A stretch of DNA of 64,000 bases, taken from the NCBI RefSeq assembly GCF_000712975.1, contig NZ_JHQL01000006.1, positions 124,001 to 188,000 on the forward strand. Reading direction: 5' to 3'. Source of the DNA: Vreelandella neptunia (GTDB lineage Bacteria; Pseudomonadota; Gammaproteobacteria; Pseudomonadales; Halomonadaceae). The notes below the pieces were generated by a model. The model was not told the origin of the DNA. It searched no databases and was given only the letters and a program-made list of their open reading frames with translations. The translations under genes and the position numbers were made by a program. Every line of letters begins with the position of its first letter. Position 1 is the first letter of the stretch. This document shows, in pieces, positions 36,780-45,600 of the stretch.

Positions 36780-38073
36780 GTGAATCTCCTGACGTAGTAG
36801 TGAAACCTGCAGTGGGAATAGCGCTCTGTTTATCCAGCACGTCAACGTGAAACGATTGGCTATCCGGGTATTTGATGCCTGCGCCGGTATTCAGCGCCAC
36901 TACACGCTCATGAGTGCCGATTTCGCCGAGGGTGCTTAACTCCCGTGCAGCAGCGAGAACAGCGGCACCCTCTGGGCAAACAAAGGTACCCTCTAACTGA
37001 GCCGCCCGGGTTTGCTCCCAGCGAATCGCCGTTTCACTTACGGCAATGGCGCGACCACCGGTGGCATATAGAGCGTCTAACACCAGAAAATCCCCTAGTG
37101 CTTTGGGTACGTTGATACCAAACGCATGGGTATGACTGCGCTCCCAGAATTCCGATACCCGAGCGCCCTCTTGCCACGCCTTCACAATGGGCGCGCAACC
37201 ATTGGCTTGCACGGCAATTAGCCGCGGCAGCTTGCCGGTGACCCATCCCAGCGTCTGTAGCTCCTGCAAGGCTTTGTAAATACCGATCAGCCCCACGCCT
37301 CCGCCGGTGGGGTAAAGAATCACATCCGGCAACTGCCAGCCGAGCTGCTCGGCTAACTCCAGCCCCATGGTCTTTTTGCCCTCAATGCGATACGGCTCTT
37401 TCAGGGTGGAAGCATCGTAGTGGCCGGTGGCTTTTACCCACTCGCCAATCTGCTTACCTGAATCACTAATCACCCCATCGACCAGCGTTAGGCTGGCACC
37501 TGCAGCCGCGCACTCTTGACGAGTAATAAAGGGGGCATCTACCGGCATACTAATCGTGGCTTTAATGCCTGCCCGGGCGGCATATAACGACCACGCGGCA
37601 CCGGCATTACCATTGGTTGGCATGGCTAAGTGGGTAACACCCAACTCTTTAGCGCGAGATATACCCACCGCCGCGCCCCGCGCTTTAAATGACCCCGTGG
37701 GCAGCAGCCCTTCGTCTTTCATGACCAAGTGATCCAAGCGCATATCGGCACCCAGCACAGGCAACTCGATCAGCGGTGTGACCACTTCACCTAGGCTGAC
37801 GACGGCGTCTGGCGACGTCACGGGCAGCAGCTCGTGGTAACGCCACAGGCTCCAGGGGCGCGAGGCAAGATCCGCCTTCAACCATGACGCTTTGAGCGCC
37901 TCCAAGTCATAACGCACCAGCAGCGGCGAGCCACACTGGCACAGCTGTTGAACGTGTTGATGGGCATATTCAGCAGCACAGCGCGGGCAGTAAAGCCCTT
38001 CAACATAGCTATAACGTTGGCCTGCTAAGGGAGTGACTTTTTCATCTACACGCGGGCTGACGAACGCACTCAT
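36766..38073 (-). CDS. Threonine-synthase-like PLP enzyme in the tau operon
   Basis: 435-residue fold-type II PLP enzyme. An N-terminal zinc-ribbon-like part has C29/C32 and C45/C47; the PLP lysine is K130 in TGSFKARGA; PTNGNAGAAW binds substrate carboxylate and PTGGGVGLIG the PLP phosphate. Closest in pattern to threonine synthase. It is inserted between the ATPase and permease genes of a taurine-type importer with overlapping ends (ATGA and 14 bases), so it should act on the imported compound or its product. Archaeal cysteate synthase belongs to this same family, which makes a cysteate-related reaction a serious option, but nothing in the sequence proves it. Confidence 0.85.
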   Translation of the reverse strand: MSAFVSPRVDEKVTPLAGQRYSYVEGLYCPRCAAEYAHQHVQQLCQCGSPLLVRYDLEALKASWLKADLASRPWSLWRYHELLPVTSPDAVVSLGEVVTPLIELPVLGADMRLDHLVMKDEGLLPTGSFKARGAAVGISRAKELGVTHLAMPTNGNAGAAWSLYAARAGIKATISMPVDAPFITRQECAAAGASLTLVDGVISDSGKQIGEWVKATGHYDASTLKEPYRIEGKKTMGLELAEQLGWQLPDVILYPTGGGVGLIGIYKALQELQTLGWVTGKLPRLIAVQANGCAPIVKAWQEGARVSEFWERSHTHAFGINVPKALGDFLVLDALYATGGRAIAVSETAIRWEQTRAAQLEGTFVCPEGAAVLAAARELSTLGEIGTHERVVALNTGAGIKYPDSQSFHVDVLDKQSAIPTAGFTTTSGDSHERT

Positions 38074-38927
38074 GGGGCCACCTCGTTTTCAAATAGCAGC
38101 CGATGAATGGTTTGGGTGCGCGCTTTGGTCGCTTCACTGCCCAAGCTGTGCAGGCTATCGTCAGCGCAGCCTAGCTCAGCGCGTACCCGGCCTGGATGGG
38201 GTGAAAGCAGCAGTACCCGGTTACCTATTACCTGGGCTTCTTCAATAGAGTGGGTGACAAACAGCAGCGTAAAGCCTTCTTGCTCCCACAACGCCAGCAA
38301 CTCTTCCTGCATTTTGCGCCGGGTGAGCGCATCGAGTGCGGCAAAGGGTTCATCCATCAGCAATACCCGTGGCCGCATGGCCAGCGCACGGGCGATGGCC
38401 ACACGCTGCTTCATGCCACCGGAAAGCGTATGTGGATAGGCATCCGCAAAACGCCCCAGCCCAACCTTTTCTAGCGTTTCTAACGCACGCACCTCTGCCG
38501 CTTTGCGCCCCAAGGTGCGCGAAGCCACCAGCGGGAACATGACGTTCTGCTTGACGGTTTTCCAGGGGGGCAGTTGATCAAACTCTTGAAACACCACGAT
38601 GCGGTCGGGCCCTGGGCCATGAATGGTGTTGCCATCCAGACGAATGCCGCCTTCTGCGGGGGTTAAAAACCCGGCGATGGCTTTGAGCAGCGTGGACTTG
38701 CCACAACCGGATGGCCCCAGTAGTACAAACCGATCCCCTTCCTGCACGTTAAAGCTCACTTGCTGGGTCGCTTTCACGACATGTTGGCGAGTCCGGTATT
38801 CAAGGGTAACGTTGTCTACTGCCAGCCTGGGAGTTGCTGCTGCGGATGACGTATTTGTCGGTGAATAAGCCTCGCGATCCAGCGAGGCCTCACCCAGCAC
38901 ATGGCGATTACGAAGGGCTAGTGACAT
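38070..38927 (-). CDS. tauB: TauB-like ABC transporter ATPase
   Basis: ATPase of 285 residues with a 30-residue N-terminal extension. Walker A GPSGCGKST, QLPPWKTVKQNV (Q-loop), signature LSGGMKQR, Walker B VLLMDEPFAALDA and VTHSIEEA are intact. Its start overlaps the stop of the upstream receptor gene by one base and its stop overlaps the PLP-enzyme start (ATGA), so it is translationally coupled on both sides. Confidence 0.9.
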   Translation of the reverse strand: MSLALRNRHVLGEASLDREAYSPTNTSSAAATPRLAVDNVTLEYRTRQHVVKATQQVSFNVQEGDRFVLLGPSGCGKSTLLKAIAGFLTPAEGGIRLDGNTIHGPGPDRIVVFQEFDQLPPWKTVKQNVMFPLVASRTLGRKAAEVRALETLEKVGLGRFADAYPHTLSGGMKQRVAIARALAMRPRVLLMDEPFAALDALTRRKMQEELLALWEQEGFTLLFVTHSIEEAQVIGNRVLLLSPHPGRVRAELGCADDSLHSLGSEATKARTQTIHRLLFENEVAP

Positions 38928-39949
38928 TAGCTTCCCTCCCAGGCATGGATATCTTCAAAGAAGTAGTCCTGCCATGAAGTGGGCTCATTCTGAATAGCGC
39001 CAACGTCAAACAGAAACTCTACCAACGGGAAAGTGTTGTTCGGCACCAGAGAGAAGCTTACTTGTTCGTCAGTAATAATCGACTCCAAGAAATCGATATC
39101 TAACTGCGTGCCTGTCACTCGTTTGTAGATATTAGCGGCTTCCCGCGGGTCTTCTTCTATTACCGCTCTGGCCTCATCCAGTGCATCCAGGAACGCAGCA
39201 TAGATGTCAGGGTTTTTATTGCGAAAATCTTCGGTGGCGTAAAGCACCGTCGGAGATACAGGGCCGCCTAGAATTTCGTAGGAGTCGGTAATTTTGTGAA
39301 TGCCCTCTTGCTGCAAGGCCTGGTATTGAAAAGGGATGGATGAAAAGTGTGTATTAATCTCGGTGCCGCCGCTGATGAGCGCCGCCGTGGCATCTGGGTG
39401 AGGCAGTGCAACGGTATTGCCCTCTAACCGATCAAACTGATCCTGCCCAAAAGTATCGGCGACCGCCTTTTGCAAGAAACGTGACTGAACAGATACACCG
39501 ACTGCAGGCACGGCAATACGGTCATTGTCATCAATATCTTCTAACGTCTGAATATCGGGGTTATTGGTGATCAAAAAATTAGGGAACTCGCCTAGGGAAG
39601 CGATGCCTTTCACATTCAAGTTGCCATGAGTGCGATCCCACACCGTTAACAGCGGCCCCACCCCAGCCCCGGCAATATCGATACTGTTAGAGAGCAGCGC
39701 ATCATTCACGGCCGCCCCGCCTGAAAGCTGCAACCACTCCACATCGATATCCACACCGCGCTCGGCACCGTGCTTTTCAATCAGGCCCTGGTCACGGGCA
39801 ACGTGGAGCAGTAGATAGGTGATGCCAAACTGTTCGGCGATACGCAATTGTTCTGCCGCTTGAGCGGGGCTTGCACTTGCCAGCGACACCGCCAACAGCG
39901 TGGCTAAACCAGAGGCAGTAACAGATTTACTAATGAGAGTTCGAGACAT
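38927..39949 (-). CDS. tauA: TauA-like periplasmic binding protein (copy 1)
   Basis: Receptor of 340 residues with Sec signal peptide ending SPAQAAEQ. Motifs: LRIAEQFGITYLLLHVARDQ, DAATALISGG-type loop (PHPDATAALISGGTEINTHF) and VLYATEDFRNKNPDIYAAFL. Related to copy 2 at 34843-35862. GGAGC precedes the ATG at 39949. First gene of the leftward operon, divergent from tauD; taurine or another sulfonate is the likely ligand. Confidence 0.87.
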   Translation of the reverse strand: MSRTLISKSVTASGLATLLAVSLASASPAQAAEQLRIAEQFGITYLLLHVARDQGLIEKHGAERGVDIDVEWLQLSGGAAVNDALLSNSIDIAGAGVGPLLTVWDRTHGNLNVKGIASLGEFPNFLITNNPDIQTLEDIDDNDRIAVPAVGVSVQSRFLQKAVADTFGQDQFDRLEGNTVALPHPDATAALISGGTEINTHFSSIPFQYQALQQEGIHKITDSYEILGGPVSPTVLYATEDFRNKNPDIYAAFLDALDEARAVIEEDPREAANIYKRVTGTQLDIDFLESIITDEQVSFSLVPNNTFPLVEFLFDVGAIQNEPTSWQDYFFEDIHAWEGS

Positions 39950-40167
39950 AACGGTGCTCCTGAGCATTAAATGTCAGGCCACCTTATGGCGCTCCGATAT
40001 TACTCAGAAGTGAGTTTTCGAGAAGTCTTTATCAGCGAATAACTGAAATACTTATTCACTTTATGCTGACATCTAAATCATAAAAAGGGCGGTTATTTAA
40101 ATTATTTGGGTTCATGACCTGATGCTTCGATAGTGGGTTCACACTCCATTTAAAAAGAGCAACACAC
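39950..40167. promoter_or_regulatory. Divergent promoter region tauA / tauD
   Basis: 218 bases between the divergent tauA-like and tauD starts. The middle (about 40025-40110) is AT-rich and must carry promoters for both sides. A LysR-type CysB/Cbl-like regulator would be expected for such genes from known systems; no specific site is claimed. Confidence 0.5.
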
Positions 40168-41118
40168 ATGACACAATTACAACGCTCACAGAGCACTCTT
40201 CGTGTACGCCCTTTAAGCGGTCATATCGGTGCCGAAATTGAAGGGTTAGATCTCGCCAGCCTGGTTCTCGATAATCGGGATAACGAAGGTTTTGCCACGC
40301 TTAAGTCGCTATTTCTGCAGTACCAGGTAGTTATTTTGCGTAATCAAACTCTCACGCGGGATCAGCATATTGCACTGGGCAAACGCTTTGGCGACCTCCA
40401 CGTTCACCCTATGGCGAAAGGCCCTGAGGGCTACCCGGAAATTTTTCCCATTGAGGCCGATGCCAACTCGTCTAACGACCCGAAAGCTATTCGCAGCGGT
40501 AAGCGTGCGGTTAATGGCGGCCACTGGCACTCGGATGTTTCTTGCGATGTAGAGCCACCGCTGGGAAGTTTGCTGTACCTACGCGATGTGCCTGAATATG
40601 GCGGCGATACCCTGTTCAGCAGCGGTTATGCCGCGTATGAAGCACTTTCCCCCGCCTTGCAATCGCTGCTTGAAGGCTTAACCGCCGTTCACTCCGGCGA
40701 AGCTACTTATCGCCTCCATTACGGTCATCAAGCGGCTAAAGATCGTAGTCAATTTGGCTTCAAGAACGGCGCGGACTACCCTGAGGCGGTGCATCCTGTG
40801 GTGCGCACTCACCCTGAAACCGGGCGCAAAAGCCTGTTTGTCAATCGCGGTTTTACTCGGGAGATTGTTGAGCTTTCCCACACAGAGAGTCAGGCGCTGC
40901 TGGAGTTTCTCTATCGCCATCAGGAAACGCCAGAGTTTACCGTGCGCCTAAATTGGACACCCAACAGCCTGGCTATTTGGGATAACCGCTGCACCCAGCA
41001 CCGGGCCATTTTCGATTACTCCGGGCAGGCACGGCGGGGCGAGCGTGTCACGGTTAAAGGCGACCGCCCATTTTTTACCAAGCCTGAGAACAGTGTAGAA
41101 TGGGGGTTAGTGGGGTAG
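40168..41118 (+). CDS. tauD: Taurine/sulfonate 2-oxoglutarate dioxygenase
   Basis: Fe(II)/2OG dioxygenase that hydroxylates the C-S carbon of taurine so that it breaks into aminoacetaldehyde and sulfite. 316 residues. Marks: VRPLSGHIGAEIEGLDL at the N-terminus, iron ligands H121 and D123 in GGHWHSDVSC, the distal His in NRCTQHRAIFDY and the 2OG-binding Arg in RRGERVTVKGDRPF. Slightly longer than E. coli TauD (283), mainly in the 95-115 loop. Divergent from the importer operon. Confidence 0.9.
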   Translation: MTQLQRSQSTLRVRPLSGHIGAEIEGLDLASLVLDNRDNEGFATLKSLFLQYQVVILRNQTLTRDQHIALGKRFGDLHVHPMAKGPEGYPEIFPIEADANSSNDPKAIRSGKRAVNGGHWHSDVSCDVEPPLGSLLYLRDVPEYGGDTLFSSGYAAYEALSPALQSLLEGLTAVHSGEATYRLHYGHQAAKDRSQFGFKNGADYPEAVHPVVRTHPETGRKSLFVNRGFTREIVELSHTESQALLEFLYRHQETPEFTVRLNWTPNSLAIWDNRCTQHRAIFDYSGQARRGERVTVKGDRPFFTKPENSVEWGLVG

Positions 41119-41130
41119 TAACAGACAGAG

Positions 41131-41150
41131 TCACCTAAGACGGTAGGTGA
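41131..41150 (+). terminator. Hairpin after tauD
   Basis: Stem TCACCTA/TAGGTGA with loop AGACGG, 12 bases after the tauD stop. No T-run, so weak as an intrinsic terminator. Confidence 0.45.
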
Positions 41151-41789
41151 ATAGTCAACTTATCGCCTATTAAGAGTGCTATCCATGACATTTTTCACTC
41201 TTCTTTACCCAATTTAAAATCAGTGGTTAGTAAAACTAGGTAGGCTTTTTTAATTAAGCTTATATTTATACTAATGTGCGGGCCGACACCGAAGGACTTC
41301 GATAGCTGTTGCGTAAGGGTTACACCTATCATAAAACTGGGGTCATCCTACTCGGCCTTCTACCAAAGCCAACTGTTAACTTACACTGACACAAAAATAA
41401 CAAATAGAGGCCGAAGAAAAGCTCAAAAATCATCTCATGGCCACTGTCGACCAGCTCAATCGAGAGTTAGTACGAGTGACTATACAGCTAGGATTGCTAC
41501 GAACAGGCAATGCCTGGGCATTTACCGGACTCCTCGGCACGATACCACTCGATGTGAAGCACTGTCGCTTGTACGCTCATCACGCGCACTCAAGTCATCG
41601 TTTCTAAATTAGAAAATAGCGCTAAAACCTGCGTCTATTTAGCCTTTTGCGCATATGTAGTAGCTGATAACTTATTTTTAAGCACATATGGTACCAAACA
41701 AGCAAAAAGCGGCAGTGCATCCTACCGCAAAAAATTAATTATTATTAGAAACACCTAAATCTTTCGGTCCCAAAGTATTGAGGAACAAC
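41151..41789. other. Non-coding stretch at the left edge of the accessory island
   Basis: About 640 bases with no convincing gene. A 56-codon open frame (41437-41607, + strand, MATVDQLNRELVRVTIQLGL...) reads like natural protein, with stops in frame before it, so it may be a decayed gene remnant. The stretch 41607-41760 is AT-rich. No intact tRNA gene was found here, although the right end of the island has a tRNA 3' fragment. Confidence 0.5.
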
Positions 41790-42671
41790 ATGCCCAAAGA
41801 ACAAATGAAAACGCATTTTCAGTACCCAAAGAATCTCATCATTAAAGTCGTTTCATTAGAAGATGCTATAAAAATTCAGTATGCCAATGGTCTTGTATGC
41901 ACACCTGAAAACCTCGAAAAAACTGATATAAGAGATTTCACTTATCATTTACAAGGGATTTTATCAAACTACATCGAAGCATCAATACCAGATAACAGCA
42001 TCAGTATCGAAAATACATTTTTCATAGCAACAGAAGGAGAAAACCAGAACAAATATATCGGCATGCTATTTTTAAGAAACCAGCCTCACCAAGAAAAATT
42101 AACACGAAAACTCGCCCGAATAGCTTACGAAATAACGCATTCCGTCATCACACAAAAAGACATTTTAAGCATCAACTATATCAATCATAAATCACCTGAA
42201 GATGAAGAATTTATTAAAGAACACTCTGAAAAATTCATTAATAAAAAAAATGCACGACCTATTAAGCATCCGTTTACCGTATCACCTGAAATAGATAACA
42301 AAAAACAGCCAAAAGTGGAAATCCTAGTTAGCGGTCAGTATTGTGCACCAACGTTTGCAACACTTAAACCGACGCCAGTGAAGGGTTATGCTGTACCAGC
42401 AGGATATGATGAACACAGCAATACAATCTCTCTTTATAGTATCGATTCAACTAATAAAGTTTCAAGCACACCTTTTATGCTCTCCTCCAGTCATGCTGAC
42501 CATATCATGACATTAGCTTCTGCAAAAGTTAATAACCACATCTTATACTACACCGGTGAACGTTTGGAAAACCCTAAAGGCCCCACTAAACAAAAGTCAT
42601 ATGTATTGTCTACTCTTTCCATTGCGAGCGAAGACAATCCTTACAAAAACTTTCAGCTGCAATCTAGCTAG
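41790..42671 (+). CDS. Unrecognised AT-rich island gene
   Basis: 293 residues from the ATG at 41790, which has GAGGAA 4 bases upstream. Family not recognised. No signal peptide or membrane segment is visible; the protein is hydrophilic, rich in Lys, Asn, Ile and Ser. Base composition is clearly more AT-rich than the sulfur cluster, a sign of transfer. It converges with the giant recombinase gene, with 7 bases between the stops. The absence of any strand partner suggests it is a cargo gene. Confidence 0.7.
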   Translation: MPKEQMKTHFQYPKNLIIKVVSLEDAIKIQYANGLVCTPENLEKTDIRDFTYHLQGILSNYIEASIPDNSISIENTFFIATEGENQNKYIGMLFLRNQPHQEKLTRKLARIAYEITHSVITQKDILSINYINHKSPEDEEFIKEHSEKFINKKNARPIKHPFTVSPEIDNKKQPKVEILVSGQYCAPTFATLKPTPVKGYAVPAGYDEHSNTISLYSIDSTNKVSSTPFMLSSSHADHIMTLASAKVNNHILYYTGERLENPKGPTKQKSYVLSTLSIASEDNPYKNFQLQSS

Positions 42672-42678
42672 CGTTAAA

Positions 42679-45600
42679 CTACTTTTTATTCATATACAAA
42701 TAAGTGGCAGTCACTATGTAAGCGACTGCCAACTCATACCGGCTTCTAACAATATTGTGTTCATTTTTACCTAGTAGCAGCCCGGCATATTGCTGATACT
42801 TCATCTTTCTACCACCCTTTACAACTTCAAATATATCTAGCTGAACACTCGTATCACTTATCTCTTTCAACCCATACGAGTGCAGCATGCGCTTTACGTC
42901 ATCGCTGCAGTTTTTTCCAGCGATGACATAGTTGGATGGGGACACTTTAAATGCTTTGATAGTAAGAGCGATAACTGCCACGTGCCTCGCTTCACTCATC
43001 AGTAGATGCCGGTGCCGTCCAACCTGGCAAGCTAACTCACTGAGTTCTAGTGCCCCATTCGTCGTTAAGATTTCACCATCAATTTTTTTAGCATGCTCAA
43101 GCAGGCGATCCCATGCAGCGTCGCTGATAATGCGCAGTAGGCCTAAGGGGTACTCTTGCGATGTTACCCATTGGTCTTTTCCCCGAATTTTGAAGCGCAT
43201 ATTTTTTTCAGCGTCCTTAATAACACCTTCAAGGATAGCAGCATGTACCGGGGACAACCCCAACGCCTCACTCGCTCGTCGCACGTTCTGCCTTAGCGCG
43301 CCTAGTCGCAACGCTTTCATCAGTAAATGCGGTGTTGGTTCGTTAAACAAAGAAAGCTCTTGAGGTACCGCAGAAGCCGGCGTGTAAAGTTTAAAATCCA
43401 GCGGTTGTAGGGCTTCTTTGAGAATGCTGCTATTTGTCCCTTTAACAGGCGTCAGCTCATCCGCCCATTCTAGAATCAAATGATGATAGTTCAGCAGCCC
43501 TGTTGATGGCTGCCGGTGGCCCATCAAACGCGCCAAACCCATCATCAAGCGCCGTGAACAATGATGTTGTTGTCCCATCACCATCTGACGAAGATGAGCG
43601 TGATCTACATGCTGAATTATTTTTGTAGCCACAGGCGTACTTAACTGCAGCAGAGAGGCCGCCACTATATTGTAAAACGCATGGCGGGCGTGATGTAGTG
43701 ATAGTGATGAGCTGCCACTCACGTGACGCAATGCATCTATCTCAGCAGCACTGATGGCTGAAGCACTGAGCGCTATTTCGACGCTACCCTTACGCATCTC
43801 ACCGAGGAGTGGCGTGGCTGCTTCCCCGCCCAACAGTGCATCATGACGGTTAAAGACGGCATTGATAGTGCGTTGCTCTATTGCGTCGAGAGAAAACAAA
43901 AGCGGTACGGCGCGGCGAGAGGCCTCGCTTTTGAGCGTTCGATAACGATTATTCCGAACCAGCACCCAACTGTAGCCATGAGATGTACACCAATCTCGCC
44001 GGAGCAATCCCCTCGCTTCATCAAGTCGTAATCCAAAGCGATACGCACATAGCAATACAAACTGAAGTAAACAGGCAATATCGGAGTCTCGTTGGGTTGT
44101 CCCTATCTGCTTCAGTGTCTCAAGGTACTCCCGTTCTGAGAGTATTTCAGCACGCACGTGACGCCCTTGCTCTGCGACGGGCAGCTCATCCCAATCAGGC
44201 TCTTCAACACCAAGAGAGGCAGCTACGCGGTGAAAAGAGCGCAGGCGATGGCTAAAATAGCTCATATCGCTTAGCTGGTTTTCTTGGTAATCAATCAACC
44301 CTGCATAAAAAGCAGTGACCTCTTCACTACCGAGCGTCATCAAATCGACACCGTACGCCAGTTCCTCAAATAGCTTACGCAACGTCCCCCAGTAGCGATG
44401 AATGCTACTGCTTTCGAACGGCTTAAAGCGCTTTCCCGCTTTTCCCTTGCCCCTTCGGATAACCGCCGCGATCCAGATGACCAACAGCATGATGGCGCTA
44501 CTAACCTTACCATTTCGCTGTGTGACCAGTTGCTCCAGTGATTTTGCCGTTATTTTAGCCTGCGCCTTGGTGTAGCCATCCAAGATTTGCTTCACCTCTT
44601 TAAAAAGAAGTACCGCCTGTTGCTGCAGCTCGTGTTTATCGCCATTAGCTCGTAATAGCGCTGGCAACGCTGTCGAGAGCTCCAAATCCTCAGTGTTGAC
44701 TGCTGAAGGTGGGAATATCAGCGATTTGCCGTGCACCATACGAATGTGCGCTTGCATAGGGAGGCTGGTGGCCACTATCCGCCCTGCTAACGCGCCAGCC
44801 ACTACGCCCGGTAATCTCAGAAGATTGGCTTGATCGACAATAGCGGCCGCCTGCCTAAGTATCTGCTGGATCGTTATACACTCTTGACTCTCACAGCACT
44901 GAATCAACGCCTCAGGCAAAGGCGGCGCTTGTTTTGGGATCGTCCAAGTATCGTCGAGCGCTTTGGTAGATGTTAGGCGTTGGCCGTAAGTTAGTAGTGA
45001 TGCCACATGATATGACACTGTGTGGCGCTGCACGGGGGCTTGCCAGCTGGTGCTATTTAACTGTTCGCTATACTCCAAGTAATAGGTTTTACGGTGATAT
45101 AACAGCCGAAAGTTGTCCCCTTGGCACACATCCTTCAGCAGGCGCATATAACAAATACGTTTTTCAATACACAAAAGTAACGCACCGAGCGCTAATGCCT
45201 GGCGTTTAGAACAGTGGGTTCGGGTGGCGTATGGACGCATAGTCGATGCCCAATGCGTCAATTGAGTCATTAATGCAGAGTAAGCGGGAGCGTGCTCATG
45301 AATCAGCGTTTTTTCCGGCAACATCGGAATGTAACGGCGCTGAAACGCATGGCGATGCGGTGACTCATGCCGCTCTAGCAAGCGTGTCAGCACACTAAAC
45401 CGTAAGGCTGCAGAGGGGTAAGGCGTTTTTCCCTGCTGAAGCAACATTTGCCGCCCCAGTTGCTTAATCTCATCAGCGGACAGCGTGGCCATATCACGCC
45501 CTTTTAGAAACAACTCAATATCGTTAAGCGCTGCTCTGATAGCGTTTCGTGTTGCCAAGCGACGATTTTTTTCGCGTAGCCGCTGCCCAAATGCCCGGGA

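Noticed and set aside
41437-41607. 56-codon frame at the left edge of the island
   Set aside because: Reads somewhat like protein but has no good ribosome-binding site and no recognised family; mentioned only as a possible remnant.
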